This document shows positions 32,232 through 44,943 of a stretch of 64,000 nt of DNA, in pieces; positions within the stretch are counted from its first letter, which is position 1; every line of letters starts with the position of its first letter. Where the stretch lies: assembly GCA_963932145.1 (NCBI GenBank), contig OZ010590.1, positions 51,243,112-51,307,111 of the forward strand. The letters are read 5' to 3'. This DNA comes from Acanthosepion lycidas. Lineage: Eukaryota; Mollusca; Cephalopoda; Sepiida; Sepiidae. The translations under genes were made by a program, and so were the position numbers. Under the pieces are notes generated by a model, which did no database searches, was not told where the DNA came from, and saw only the letters and a program-made list of their open reading frames with translations.

Positions 32232-32870
32232 AATTTTGTTGTTCAACTAGATTCTGAAATCTTCTGGAATTTTTTGCTGTGATACAGCACTGAATGTCCA
32301 ATTAAGAAAAAGTCGCTCAGCACTAAAGAACAGCCTCTTTTAGTATATACGTAGATTTTCTTGAACTTCAAGTCCCATTTCTTCCAGCCTTGATAATTTT
32401 GTAATTTTTATTTTTTTTATTTTTTTTCCGGCAGACGTATCAGATTCGAAACATTGTAAATTCAGCTCCATTCGTTATTCTCTAGAAGTGGTTTTTAAAA
32501 TAAAGCAAACATTTCGTGGAAAATTTTGACATGTGCGACAATGCCTGACGAATTCATGCCTCTGATTCCATCGGAGGTGTCTTGTCACGGAAACATCTAC
32601 CAAAACATAGATTAAAAGGGCAAAGAAACTTTGACGTATTTTAATCTCGGAAAAATGCCATCATATCGGGCGACGACAAGTATATTGATAGGTAATAAAT
32701 GTCGTTGGAAAATTAATTTCACACATTGTAATCAAAATAGTTGTTCCGAGAAGCATGAAAATCACCAAATTCGTCTCAGTTGTCCGTATGTGGATTATGA
32801 ACACCGTCAAATATGAAGAAATGATCTATAATGATATTCCAGTTTGACGATCGAGACCAGCAGGCTTTAG

Positions 32871-32954
32871 GTCAGGGTGGCCGAGCGGTCTAAGGCGCTG
32901 CGTTTAGGTCGCAGTCGGGTCTTCCCGGCGTGGGTTCGAATCCCACACCTGACA
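32871..32954 (+). tRNA. tRNA-Leu-TAG: tRNA-Leu(TAG) (unit 21)
   Basis: Identical to the copy at 9946. Confidence 0.94.
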
Positions 32955-33356
32955 ATTGAACGACGTTATTTTCTTTTGCTATGATATATTTAGTCTTTCA
33001 TGTAAAAAATTGAAAAAGAAAGAGCATTAAATTAAAAATCGCGTCTGTTGGCATGTCAATATTACGATCTAGAAATTATGAAGAGCGTAAAAATACTAAA
33101 ATGTTAATCATTTTGAAAACGATGCGTGCAATCGTACTGAACATAGGCTAGCTGTGTAAAATATAGTCATTCTTGAATACTAGACGAGTCCGTGGTCAAT
33201 GTGCAGAAATTGAATTTGAAAATAAATTTACTTTCTTGAAAGTTAACTTTTCCTAAAAGTTTTATTTTCGCCGTAATTATTGATGGATTGAGAATTATTT
33301 CCGAGCCGAGATATCAAATTGAATTGGGAAAATAAAAAAAACCTATAGGAAAAGCA

Positions 33357-33428
33357 TTCCCACACCGGGAATCGAACCCGGGCCGCCTGGGTGAAAGCCA
33401 GGAATCCTAACCACTAGACGATGTGGGA
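33357..33428 (-). tRNA. tRNA-Glu-TTC: tRNA-Glu(TTC), G9 to C (unit 21)
   Basis: Shares the G9 to C change of unit 20, and the flank CCCGGTCGCG. Confidence 0.9.
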
Positions 33429-33808
33429 ACCCGGTCGCGATTTGTTGTTACAGGCTAAAGTGTCAAACACGCTTCACACAGTCTTAGAGATATCATCCAT
33501 CTCTCAGTTCCGAAACCGATAATGAATCATTGATTTGTATTCGTTATTGTATTGGTTGCTTTCGGAAAATAACATTTTACCTCATACACACCGACATCAT
33601 ATTCAACACCTGCTTCATACCGCTCACTTTTACAGTCAGACGTGACACGCTCTAGAGATTTTTGATGTAAGGCGTAAACAGTACTAGCACCCAAATTTAA
33701 TCAGCTTTTGTCTGACAATCCATGAGTAAAATATTTGCATTTAAAATGGATTTCCTATTCCTCATAGAACATTTACAAAAACTACAGGTAAGAACGATGA
33801 ACTTGCTG

Positions 33809-33881
33809 GGCCGCGTGGCCTAATGGAAAAGGCGTCTGACTTCGAATCAGAAGATTGCGAGTTCGAGTCTCGTCGTGGTCG
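33809..33881 (+). tRNA. tRNA-Arg-TCG: tRNA-Arg(TCG), intact (unit 21)
   Basis: Identical to the copy at 10884. Confidence 0.96.
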
Positions 33882-34520
33882 AATTTTGTTGTTCAACTAG
33901 ATTCTGAAATCTTCTGGAATTTTTTGCTGTGATACAGCACTGAATGTCCAATTAAGAAAAAGTCGCTCAGGACTAAAGAACAGCCTCTTTTAGTATATAC
34001 GTAGATTTTCTTGAACTTCAAGTCCCATTTCTTCCAGCCTTGATAATTTTGTAATTTTTATTTTTTTTATTTTTTTTCCGGCAGACGTATCAGATTCGAA
34101 ACATTGTAATTTCAGCTCCATTCGTTATTCTCTAGAAGTGGTTTTTAAAATAAAGCAAACATTTCGTGGAAAATTTTGACATGTGCGACAATGCCTGACG
34201 AATTCATGCCTCTGATTCCATCGGAGGAGTCTTGTCACGGAAACATCTACCAAAACATAGATTAAAAGGGCAAAGAAACTTTGACGTATTTTAATCTCGG
34301 AAAAATGCCATCATATCGGGCGACGACAAGTATATTGATAGGTAATAAATGTCGTTGGAAAATTAATTTCACACATTGTAATCAAAATAGTTGTTCCGAG
34401 AAGCATGAAAATCACCAAATTCGTCTCAGTTGTCCGTATGTGGATTATGAACACCGTCAAATATGAAGAAATGATCTATAATGATATTCCAGTTTGACGA
34501 TCGAGACCAGCAGGCTTTAG

Positions 34521-34604
34521 GTCAGGGTGGCCGAGCGGTCTAAGGCGCTGCGTTTAGGTCGCAGTCGGGTCTTCCCGGCGTGGGTTCGAATCCCACACCT
34601 GACA
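34521..34604 (+). tRNA. tRNA-Leu-TAG: tRNA-Leu(TAG) (unit 22)
   Basis: Identical to the copy at 9946. Confidence 0.94.
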
Positions 34605-35006
34605 ATTGAACGACGTTATTTTCTTTTGCTATGATATATTTAGACTTTCATGTAAAAAAATGAAAAAGAAAGAGCATTAAATTAAAAATCGCGTCTGTTG
34701 GCATGTCAATATTACGATCTAGAAGTTATGAAGAGCGTAAAAATACTAAAATGTTAATCATTTTGAAAACGATGCGTGCAATCGTACTGAACATAGGCTA
34801 GCTGTGTAAAATATAGTCATTCTTGAATACTAGACGAGTCCGTGGTCAATGTGCAGAAATTGAATTTGAAAATAAATTTACTTTCTTGAAAGTTAACTTT
34901 TCCTAAAAGTTTTATTTTCGCCGTAATTATTGATGGATTGAGAATTATTTCCGAGCCGAGATATCAAATTGAATTGGGAAAATAAAAAAAACCTATAGGA
35001 AAAGCA
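34605..35006. other. Leu-Glu spacer (B-type reference, unit 22)
   Basis: 402 bp, no gene seen. The Leu terminator TTTTCTTTT and the double hairpin are kept. The poly-A before Glu is interrupted (GGGAAAATAAAAAAAACC). In units 11, 13, 17, 18 and 26 this spacer is shorter because the Leu terminator region is missing. Confidence 0.8.
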
Positions 35007-35078
35007 TTCCCACACCGGGAATCGAACCCGGGCCGCCTGGGTGAAAGCCAGGAATCCTAACCACTAGACCATGTGGGA
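35007..35078 (-). tRNA. tRNA-Glu-TTC: tRNA-Glu(TTC), intact (unit 22)
   Basis: Identical to the copy at 10432. Confidence 0.96.
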
Positions 35079-35458
35079 ACCCGGGCGCGATTTGTTGTTA
35101 CAGGCTAAAGTGTCAAACACGCTTCACACAGTCTTAGAGATATCATCCATCTCTCAGTTCCGAAACCGATAATGAATCATTGATTTGTATTCGTTATTGT
35201 ATTGGTTGCTTTCGGAAAATAACATTTTACCTCATACACACCGACCTCATATTCAACACCTGCTTCATACCGCTCACTTTTACACTCAGACGTGACACGC
35301 TCTAGAGATTTTTGATGTAAGGCGTAAACAGTACTAGCAGCCAAATTTAATCAGCTTTTGTCTGACAATCCATGAGTAAAATATTTGCATTTAAAATGGA
35401 TTTCCTATTCCTCATAGAACATTTACAAAAACTACAGGTAAGAACGATGAACTTGCTG
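35079..35458. other. Glu-Arg spacer (B-type reference, unit 22)
   Basis: 380 bp, divergent promoter-side spacer with the 60-nt stem-loop and octamer conserved. The first dozen bases upstream of Glu vary between B sub-families (CCCGGGCGCG, CCTGAGGACG, CCTGGGCACG, CCTAGGCACG). Confidence 0.8.
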
Positions 35459-35531
35459 GGCCGCGTGGCCTAATGGAAAAGGCGTCTGACTTCGAATCAG
35501 AAGATTGCGAGTTCGAGTCTCGTCGTGGTCG
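35459..35531 (+). tRNA. tRNA-Arg-TCG: tRNA-Arg(TCG), intact (unit 22)
   Basis: Identical to the copy at 10884. Confidence 0.96.
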
Positions 35532-36170
35532 AATTTTGTTGTTCAACTAGATTCTGAAATCTTCTGGAATTTTTTGCTGTGATACAGCACTGAATGTCCA
35601 ATTAAGAAAAAGTCGCTCAGGACTAAAGAACAGCCTCTTTTAGTATATACGTAGATTTTCTTGAACTTCAAGTCCCATTTCTTCCAGCCTTGATAATTTT
35701 GTAATTTTTATTTTTTTTATTTTTTTTCCGGCAGACGTATCAGATTCGAAACATTGTAAATTCAGCTCCATTCGTTATTCTCTAGAAGTGGTTTTTAAAA
35801 TAAAGCAAACATTTCGTGGAAAATTTTGACATGTGCGACAATGCCTGACGAATTCATGCCTCTGATTCCATCGGAGGTGTCTTGTCACGGAAACATCTAC
35901 CAAAACATAGATTAAAAGGGCAAAGAAACTTTGACGTATTTTAATCTCGGAAAAATGCCATCATATCGGGCGACGACAAGTATATTGATAGGTAATAAAT
36001 GTCGTTGGAAAATTAATTTCACACATTGTAATCAAAATAGTTGTTCCGAGAAGCATGAAAATCACCAAATTCGTCTCAGTTGTCCGTATGTGGATTATGA
36101 ACACCGTCAAATATGAAGAAATGATCTATAATGATATTCCAGTTTGACGATCGAGACCAGCAGGCTTTAG
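35532..36170. other. Arg-Leu spacer (B-type reference, unit 22)
   Basis: 639 bp with the Arg terminator, an interrupted T tract (TTTTTATTTTTTTTATTTTT), the 50-bp B-specific segment, the CCTCTGAT hairpin with one G-T wobble, and the doubtful small ORF. Confidence 0.8.
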
Positions 36171-36254
36171 GTCAGGGTGGCCGAGCGGTCTAAGGCGCTG
36201 CGTTTAGGTCGCAGTCGGGTCTTCCCGGCGTGGGTTCGAATCCCACACCTGACA
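36171..36254 (+). tRNA. tRNA-Leu-TAG: tRNA-Leu(TAG) (unit 23)
   Basis: Identical to the copy at 9946. Confidence 0.94.
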
Positions 36255-36656
36255 ATTGAACGACGTTATTTTCTTTTGCTATGATATATTTAGTCTTTCA
36301 TGTAAAAAATTGAAAAAGAAAGAGCATTAAATTAAAAATCGCGTCTGTTGGCATGTCAATATTACGATCTAGAAATTATGAAGAGCGTAAAAATACTAAA
36401 ATGTTAATCATTTTGAAAACGATGCGTGCAATCGTACTGAACATAGGCTAGCTGTGTAAAATATAGTCATTCTTGAATACTAGACGAGTCCGTGGTCAAT
36501 GTGCAGAAATTGAATTTGAAAATAAATTTACTTTCTTGAAAGTTAACTTTTCCTAAAAGTTTTATTTTCGCCGTAATTATTGATGGATTGAGAATTATTT
36601 CCGAGCCGAGATATCAAATTGAATTGGGAAAATAAAAAAAACCTATAGGAAAAGCA

Positions 36657-36728
36657 TTCCCACACCGGGAATCGAACCCGGGCCGCCTGGGTGAAAGCCA
36701 GGAATCCTAACCACTAGACCATGTGGGA
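36657..36728 (-). tRNA. tRNA-Glu-TTC: tRNA-Glu(TTC), intact (unit 23)
   Basis: Identical to the copy at 10432. Confidence 0.96.
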
Positions 36729-37108
36729 ACCCGGGCGCGATTTGTTGTTACAGGCTAAAGTGTCAAACACGCTTCACACAGTCTTAGAGATATCATCCAT
36801 CTCTCAGTTCCGAAACCGATAATGAATCATTGATTTGTATTCGTTATTGTATTGGTTGCTTTCGGAAAATAACATTTTACCTCATACACACCGACCTCAT
36901 ATTCAACACCTGCTTCATACCGGTCACTTTTACACTCAGACGTGACACGCTCTAGAGATTTTTGATGTAAGGCGTAAACAGTACTAGCAGCCAAATTTAA
37001 TCAGCTTTTGTCTGACAATCCATGAGTAAAATATTTGCATTTAAAATGGATTTCCTATTCCTCATAGAACATTTACAAAAACTACAGGTAAGAACGATGA
37101 ACTTGCTG

Positions 37109-37181
37109 GGCCGCGTGGCCTAATGGAAAAGGCGTCTGACTTCGAATCAGAAGATTGCGAGTTCGAGTCTCGTCGTGGTCG
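37109..37181 (+). tRNA. tRNA-Arg-TCG: tRNA-Arg(TCG), intact (unit 23)
   Basis: Identical to the copy at 10884. Confidence 0.96.
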
Positions 37182-37820
37182 AATTTTGTTGTTCAACTAG
37201 ATTCTGAAATCTTCTGGAATTTTTTGCTGTGATACAGCACTGAATGTCCAATTAAGAAAAAGTCGCTCAGGACTAAAGAACAGCCTCTTTTAGTATATAC
37301 GTAGATTTTCTTGAACTTCAAGTCCCATTTCTTCCAGCCTTGATAATTTTGTAATTTTTATTTTTTTTATTTTTTTTCCGGCAGACGTATCAGATTCGAA
37401 ACATTGTAAATTCAGCTCCATTCGTTATTCTCTAGAAGTGGTTTTTAAAATAAAGCAAACATTTCGTGGAAAATTTTGACATGTGCGACAATGCCTGACG
37501 AATTCATGCCTCTGATTCCATCGGAGGTGTCTTGTCACGGAAACATCTACCAAAACATAGATTAAAAGGGCAAAGAAACTTTGACGTATTTTAATCTCGG
37601 AAAAATGCCATCATATCGGGCGACGACAAGTATATTGATAGGTAATAAATGTCGTTGGAAAATTAATTTCACACATTGTAATCAAAATAGTTGTTCCGAG
37701 AAGCATGAAAATCACCAAATTCGTCTCAGTTGTCCGTATGTGGATTATGAACACCGTCAAATATGAAGAAATGATCTATAATGATATTCCAGTTTGACGA
37801 TCGAGACCAGCAGGCTTTAG

Positions 37821-37904
37821 GTCAGGGTGGCCGAGCGGTCTAAGGCGCTGCGTTTAGGTCGCAGTCGGGTCTTCCCGGCGTGGGTTCGAATCCCACACCT
37901 GACA
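37821..37904 (+). tRNA. tRNA-Leu-TAG: tRNA-Leu(TAG) (unit 24)
   Basis: Identical to the copy at 9946. Confidence 0.94.
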
Positions 37905-38306
37905 ATTGAACGACGTTATTTTCTTTTGCTATGATATATTTAGTCTTTCATGTAAAAAAATGAAAAAGAAAGAGCATTAAATTAAAAATCGCGTCTGTTG
38001 GCATGTCAATATTACGATCTAGATGTTATGAAGAGCGTAAAAATACTAAAATGTTAATCATTTTGAAAACGATGCGTGCAATCGTACTGAACATAGGCTA
38101 GCTGTGTAAAATATAGTCATTCTTGAATACTAGACGAGTCCGTGGTCAATGTGCAGAAATTGAATTTGAAAATAAATTTACTTTCTTGAAAGTTAACTTT
38201 TCCTAAAAGTTTTATTTTCGCCGTAATTATTGATGGATTGAGAATTATTTCCGAGCCGAGATATCAAATTGAATTGGGAAAATAAAAAAAACCTATAGGA
38301 AAAGCA

Positions 38307-38378
38307 TTCCCACACCGGGAATCGAACCCGGGCCGCCTGGGTGAAAGCCAGGAATCCTAACCACTAGACCATGTGGGA
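38307..38378 (-). tRNA. tRNA-Glu-TTC: tRNA-Glu(TTC), intact (unit 24)
   Basis: Identical to the copy at 10432. Confidence 0.96.
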
Positions 38379-38758
38379 ACCCGGGCGCGATTTGTTGTTA
38401 CAGGCTAAAGTGTCAAACACGCTTCACACAGTCTTAGAGATATCATCCATCTCTCAGTTCCGAAACCGATAATGAATCATTGATTTGTATTCGTTATTGT
38501 ATTGGTTGCTTTCGGAAAATAACATTTTACCTCATACACACCGACCTCATATTCAACACCTGCTTCATACCGGTCACTTTTACACTCAGACGTGACACGC
38601 TCTAGAGATTTTTGATGTAAGGCGTAAACAGTACTAGCAGCCAAATTTAATCAGCTTTTGTCTGACAATCCATGAGTAAAATATTTGCATTTAAAATGGA
38701 TTTCCTATTCCTCATAGAACATTTACAAAAACTACAGGTAAGAACGATGAACTTGCTG

Positions 38759-38831
38759 GGCCGCGTGGCCTAATGGAAAAGGCGTCTGACTTCGAATCAG
38801 AAGATTGCGAGTTCGAGTCTCGTCGTGGTCG
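38759..38831 (+). tRNA. tRNA-Arg-TCG: tRNA-Arg(TCG), intact (unit 24)
   Basis: Identical to the copy at 10884. Confidence 0.96.
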
Positions 38832-39470
38832 AATTTTGTTGTTCAACTAGATTCTGAAATCTTCTGGAATTTTTTGCTGTGATACAGCACTGAATGTCCA
38901 ATTAAGAAAAAGTCGCTCAGGACTAAAGAACAGCCTCTTTTAGTATATACGTAGATTTTCTTGAACTTCAAGTCCCATTTCTTCCAGCCTTGATAATTTT
39001 GTAATTTTTATTTTTTTTATTTTTTTTCCGGCAGACGTATCAGATTCGAAACATTGTAAATTCAGCTCCATTCGTTATTCTCTAGAAGTGGTTTTTAAAA
39101 TAAAGCAAACATTTCGTGGAAAATTTTGACATGTGCGACAATGCCTGACGAATTCATGCCTCTGATTCCATCGGAGGTGTCTTGTCACGGAAACATCTAC
39201 CAAAACATAGATTAAAAGGGCAAAGAAACTTTGACGTATTTTAATCTCGGAAAAATGCCATCATATCGGGCGACGACAAGTATATTGATAGGTAATAAAT
39301 GTCGTTGGAAAATTAATTTCACACATTGTAATCAAAATAGTTGTTCCGAGAAGCATGAAAATCACCAAATTCGTCTCAGTTGTCCGTATGTGGATTATGA
39401 ACACCGTCAAATATGAAGAAATGATCTATAATGATATTCCAGTTTGACGATCGAGACCAGCAGGCTTTAG

Positions 39471-39554
39471 GTCAGGGTGGCCGAGCGGTCTAAGGCGCTG
39501 CGTTTAGGTCGCAGTCGGGTCTTCCCGGCGTGGGTTCGAATCCCACACCTGACA
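39471..39554 (+). tRNA. tRNA-Leu-TAG: tRNA-Leu(TAG) (unit 25)
   Basis: Identical to the copy at 9946; last copy with the G7-A66 mismatch. Confidence 0.94.
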
Positions 39555-39956
39555 ATTGAACGACGTTATTTTCTTTTGCTATGATATATTTAGTCTTTCA
39601 TGTAAAAAAATGAAAAAGAAAGAGCATTAAATTAAAAATCGCGTCTGTTGGCATGTCAATATTACGATCTAGATGTTATGAAGAGCGTAAAAATACTAAA
39701 ATGTTAATCATTTTGAAAACGATGCGTGCAATCGTACTGAACATAGGCTAGCTGTGTAAAATATAGTCATTCTTGAATACTAGACGAGTCCGTGGTCAAT
39801 GTGCAGAAATTGAATTTGAAAATAAATTTACTTTCTTGAAAGTTAACTTTTCCTAAAAGTTTTATTTTCTCCGTAATTATTGATGGATTGAGAATTATTT
39901 CCGAGCCGAGATATCAAATTGAATTGGGAAAATAAAAAAAACCTATAGGAAAAGCA

Positions 39957-40028
39957 TTCCCACACCGGGAATCGAACCCGGGCCGCCTGGGTGAAAGCCA
40001 GGAATCCTAACCACTAGACCATGTGGGA
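39957..40028 (-). tRNA. tRNA-Glu-TTC: tRNA-Glu(TTC), intact (unit 25)
   Basis: Identical to the copy at 10432; 5' flank CCTGGGGACG. Confidence 0.96.
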
Positions 40029-40408
40029 ACCTGGGGACGATTTGTTGTTACAGGCTAAAGTGTCAAACACGCTTCACACAGTCTTACAGATATCATCCAT
40101 CTCTCAGTTCCGAAACCGATAATGAATCATTGATTTGTATTCGTTATTGTATTGGTTGCTTTCGGAAAATAACATTTTACCTCATACACACCGACCTCAT
40201 ATTCAACACCTGCTTCATACCGCTCACTTTTACACTCAGACGTGACACGCTCTAGAGATTTTTGATGTAAGGCCTAAACAGTACTAGCACCCAAATTTAA
40301 TCAGCTTTTGTCTGACAATCCATGAGTAAAATATTTGCATTTAAAATGGATTTCCTATTCCTCATAGAACATTTACAAAAACTACAGGTAAGAACGATGA
40401 ACTTGCTG

Positions 40409-40481
40409 GGCCGCGTGGCCTAATGGAAAAGGCGTCTGACTTCGAATCAGAAGATTGCGAGTTCGAGTCTCGTCGTGGTCG
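40409..40481 (+). tRNA. tRNA-Arg-TCG: tRNA-Arg(TCG), intact (unit 25)
   Basis: Identical to the copy at 10884. Confidence 0.96.
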
Positions 40482-41097
40482 AATTTTGTTGTTCAACTAG
40501 ATTCTGAAATCTTCTGGAATTTTTTGCTGTGATACAGCACTGAATGTCCAATTAAGAAAAAGTCGCTCAGGACTAAAGAACAGCCTCTTTTAGTATATAC
40601 GTAGATTTTCTTGAACTTCAAGTCCCATTTCTTCCAGCCTTGATAATTTTGTAAATTTCATTTTTTTTATTTTTTTTCCGGCAGACGTATCAGATTCGAA
40701 ACATTGTAAATTCAGCTCCATTCGTTATTCTCTAGAAGTGGTTTTTAAAATAAAGCAAACAATTCGTGGAAAATTTTGACATGTTCGACAATGCCTGACG
40801 AATTTATGCCTCTGATTCCATCGGAGGTGTCTTGTCACGGAAACATCTACCAAAACTTTGACGTATTTTAATCTCGGAAAAATGCCATCATATCGGGCGA
40901 CGACAAGTATATTGATAGGTAATAAATGTCGTTGGAAAATTAATTTCACACATTGTAATCAAAATAGTTGTTCCGAGAAGCATGAAAATCACCAAATTCG
41001 TCTCAGTTGTCCGTATGTGGATTATGAACACCGTCAAATATGAAGAAATGATCTATAATGATATTCCAGTTTGACGATCGAAACCAGCAGGCTTTAG

Positions 41098-41181
41098 GTC
41101 AAGGTGGCCGAGAGGTCTAAGGCGCTGCGTTTAGGTCGCAGTCGGGTCTTCCCGGCGTGGGTTCGAATCCCACTTCTGACA
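41098..41181 (+). tRNA. tRNA-Leu(TAG), altered acceptor and no close terminator (unit 26)
   Basis: Same altered Leu as units 11 and 13 (A5-C68, GAGAGG, deleted TTTTCTTTT), although it lies over 20 kb from them. Confidence 0.75.
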
Positions 41182-41569
41182 ATAGAACGACGTTATTTAT
41201 ATTTAGTCTTTCATGTAAAAAAATGAAAAAGAAAGAGCATTAAATTAAAAATCGCGTCTGTTGGCATGTCAATATTACGATCTAGAAATTATGAAGAGCG
41301 TAAAAATACTAAAATGTTAATCATTTTGAAAACGATACGTGCAATCGTACTGAACATAGGCTAGCTGTGTAAAATATAGTCATTCTTGAATACTAGACGA
41401 GTCCGTGGTCAATGTGCAGAAATTGAATTTGAAAATAAATTTACTTTCTTGAAAGTTAACTTTTCCTAAAAGTTTTATTTTCGCCGTAATTATTGATGGA
41501 TTGAGAATTATTTCCGAGCCGAGATATCAAATTGAATTGGGAAAATAAAAAAAACCTATAGGAAAAGCA

Positions 41570-41641
41570 TTCCCACACCGGGAATCGAACCCGGGCCGCC
41601 TGGGTGAAAGCCAGGAATCCTAACCACTAGACCATGTGGGA
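41570..41641 (-). tRNA. tRNA-Glu-TTC: tRNA-Glu(TTC), intact (unit 26)
   Basis: Identical to the copy at 10432. Confidence 0.96.
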
Positions 41642-42021
41642 ACCTGAGGACGATTTGTTGTTACAGGCTAAAGTGTCAAACACGCTTCACACAGTCTTAG
41701 AGATATCATCCATCTCTCAGTTCCGAAACCGATAATGAATCATTGATTTGTATTCGTTATTGTATTGGTTGCTTTCGGAAAATAACATTTTACCTCATAC
41801 ACACCGACCTCATATTCAACACCTGCTTCATACCGCTCACTTTTACAGTCAGACGTGACACGCTCTAGAGATTTTTGATGTAAGGCGTAAACAGTACTAG
41901 CACCCAAATTTAATCAGCTTTTGTCTGACAATCCATGAGTAAAATATTTGCATTTAAAATGGATTTCCTATTCCTCATAGAACATTTACAAAAACTACTG
42001 GTAAGAACGATGAACTTGCTG

Positions 42022-42094
42022 GGCCGCGTGGCCTAATGGAAAAGGCGTCTGACTTCGAATCAGAAGATTGCGAGTTCGAGTCTCGTCGTGGTCG
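42022..42094 (+). tRNA. tRNA-Arg-TCG: tRNA-Arg(TCG), intact (unit 26)
   Basis: Identical to the copy at 10884; followed by TATTTTG. Confidence 0.96.
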
Positions 42095-42734
42095 TATTTT
42101 GTTGTTCAACTAGATTCTGAAATCTTCTGGAATTTATTGCTGTGATACAGCACTGAATGTCCAATTAAGAAAAAGTCGCTCAGCACTAAAGAACAGCCTC
42201 TTTTAGTATATACGTAGATTTTCTTGAACTTCAAGTCCCATTTCTTCCAGCCTTGATAATTTTGTAATTTTTATTTTTTTTTATTTTTTTTCCGGCAGAC
42301 GTATCAGATTCGAAACATTGTAAATTCAGCTCCATTCGTTATTCTCTAGAAGTGGTTTTTAAAATAAAGCAAACATTTCGTGGAAAATTTTGACATGTGC
42401 GACAATGCCTGACGAATTCATGCCTCTGATTCCATCGGAGGTGTCTTGTCACGGAAACATCTACCAAAACATAGATTAAAAGTGCAAAGAAACTTTGACG
42501 TATTTTAATCTCGGAAAAATGCCATCATATCGGGCGACGACAAGTATATTGATAGGTAATAAATGTCGTTGGAAAATTCATTTCACACATTGTAATCAAA
42601 ATAGTTGTTCCGAGAAGCATGAAAATCACCAAATTCGTCTCAGTTGTCCGTATGTGGATTATGAACACCGTCAAATATGAAGAAATGTTCTATAATGATA
42701 TTCCAGTTTGACGATCGCGATCAGCAGGCTTTAG

Positions 42735-42818
42735 GTCAGGGTGGCCGAGCGGTCTAAGGCGCTGCGTTTAGGTCGCAGTCGGGTCTTCCCGGCGTGGGTT
42801 CGAATCCCACTCCTGACA
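42735..42818 (+). tRNA. tRNA-Leu-TAG: tRNA-Leu(TAG), all stems paired (unit 27)
   Basis: Identical to the copy at 21425; upstream GATCGCGATCAG. Confidence 0.95.
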
Positions 42819-43220
42819 ATTGAACGACGTTATTTTCTTTTGCTATGATATATTTAGTCTTTCATGTAAAAAAATGAAAAAGAAAGAGCATTAAATTAAA
42901 AATCGCGTCTGTTGGCATGTCAATATTACGATCTAGAAGTTATGAAGAGCGTAAAAATACTAAAATGTTAATCATTTTGAAAACGATGCGTGCAATCGTA
43001 CTGAACATAGGCTAGCTGTGTAAAATATAGTCATTCTTGAATACTAGACGAGTCCGTGGTCAATGTGCAGAAATTGAATTTGAAAATAAATTTACTTTCT
43101 TGAAAGTTAACTTTTCCTAAAAGTTTTATTTTCGCCGTAATTATTGATGGATTGAGAATTATTTCCGAGCCGAGATATCAAATTGAATTGGGAAAATAAA
43201 AAAAACCTATAGGAAAAGGA

Positions 43221-43292
43221 TTCCCACACCGGGAATCGAACCCGGGCCGCCTGGGTGAAAGCCAGGAATCCTAACCACTAGACCATGTGGGA
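43221..43292 (-). tRNA. tRNA-Glu-TTC: tRNA-Glu(TTC), intact (unit 27)
   Basis: Identical to the copy at 10432; one change in the 3' flank (AAAAGGATTCC). Confidence 0.96.
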
Positions 43293-43672
43293 ACCTGGGC
43301 ACGATTTGTTGTTACAGGCTAAAGTGTCAAACACGCTTCACACAGTCTTAGAGATATCATCCATCTCTCAGTTCCGAAACCGATAATGAATCATTGATTT
43401 GTATTCGTTATTGTATTGGTTGCTTTCGGAAAATAACATTTTACCTCATACACACCGACCTCATATTCAACACCTGCTTCATACCGCTCACTTTTACAGT
43501 CAGACGTGACACGCTCTAGAGATTTTTGATGTAAGGCGTAAACAGTACTAGCACCCAAATTTAATCAGCTTTTGTCTGACAATCCATGAGTAAAATATTT
43601 GCATTTAAAATGGATTTCCTTTTCCTCATAGAACATTTACAAAAACTACAGGTAAGAATGATGAACTTGCTG

Positions 43673-43745
43673 GGCCGCGTGGCCTAATGGAAAAGGCGTC
43701 TGACTTCGAATCAGAAGATTGCGAGTTCGAGTCTCGTCGTGGTCG
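43673..43745 (+). tRNA. tRNA-Arg-TCG: tRNA-Arg(TCG), intact (unit 27)
   Basis: Identical to the copy at 10884; upstream GTAAGAATG. Confidence 0.96.
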
Positions 43746-44385
43746 AATTTTGTTGTTCAACTAGATTCTGAAATCTTCTGGAATTTATTGCTGTGATACA
43801 GCACTGAATGTCCAATTAAGAAAAAGTCGCTCAGGACTAAAGAACAGCCTCTTTTAGTATATACGTAGATTTTCTTGAACTTCAAGTCCCATTTCTTCCA
43901 GCCTTGATAATTTTGTAATTTTTATTTTTTTTTATTTTTTTTCCGGCAGACGTATCAGATTCGAAACATTGTAAATTCAGCTCCATTCGTTATTCTCTAG
44001 AAGTGGTTTTTAAAATAAAGCAAACATTTCGTGGAAAATTTTGACATGTGCGACAATGCCTGACGAATTCATGCCTCTGATTCCATCGGAGGTGTCTTGT
44101 CACGGAAACATCTACCAAAACATAGATTAAAAGTGCAAAGAAACTTTGACGTATTTTAATCTCGGAAAAATGCCATCATATCGGGCGACGACAAGTATAT
44201 TGATAGGTAATAAATGTCGTTGGAAAATTCATTTCACACATTGTAATCAAAATAGTTGTTCCGAGAAGCATGAAAATCACCAAATTCGTCTCAGTTGTCT
44301 GTATGTGGATTATGAACACCGTCAAATATGAAGAAATGTTCTATACTGATATTCCAGTTTGACGATCGCGATCAGCAGGCTTTAG

Positions 44386-44469
44386 GTCAGGGTGGCCGAG
44401 CGGTCTAAGGCGCTGCGTTTAGGTCGCAGTCGGGTCTTCCCGGCGTGGGTTCGAATCCCACTCCTGACA
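44386..44469 (+). tRNA. tRNA-Leu-TAG: tRNA-Leu(TAG), all stems paired (unit 28)
   Basis: Identical to the copy at 21425; first unit of the alternating block. Confidence 0.95.
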
Positions 44470-44871
44470 ATTGAACGACGTTATTTTCTTTTGCTATGAT
44501 ATATTTAGTCTTTCATGTAAAAAAATGAAAAAGAAAGAGCATTAAATTAAAAATCGCGTCTGTTGGCATGTCAATATTACGATCTAGAAGTTATGAAGAG
44601 CGTAAAAATACTAAAATGTTAATCATTTTGAAAACGATGCGTGCAATCGTACTGAACATAGGCTAGCTGTGTAAAATATAGTCATTCTTGAATACTAGAC
44701 GAGTCCGTGGTCAATGTGCAGAAATTGAATTTGAAAATAAATTTACTTTCTTGAAAGTTAACTTTTCCTAAAAGTTTTATTTTCGCCGTAATTATTGATG
44801 GATTGAGAATTATTTCCGAGCCGAGATATCAAATTGAATTGGGAAAATAAAAAAAACCTATAGGAAAAGCA

Positions 44872-44943
44872 TTCCCACACCGGGAATCGAACCCGGGCCG
44901 CCTGGGTGAAAGCCAGGAATCCTAACCACTAGACCATGTGGGA
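44872..44943 (-). tRNA. tRNA-Glu-TTC: tRNA-Glu(TTC), intact (unit 28)
   Basis: Identical to the copy at 10432. Confidence 0.96.
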
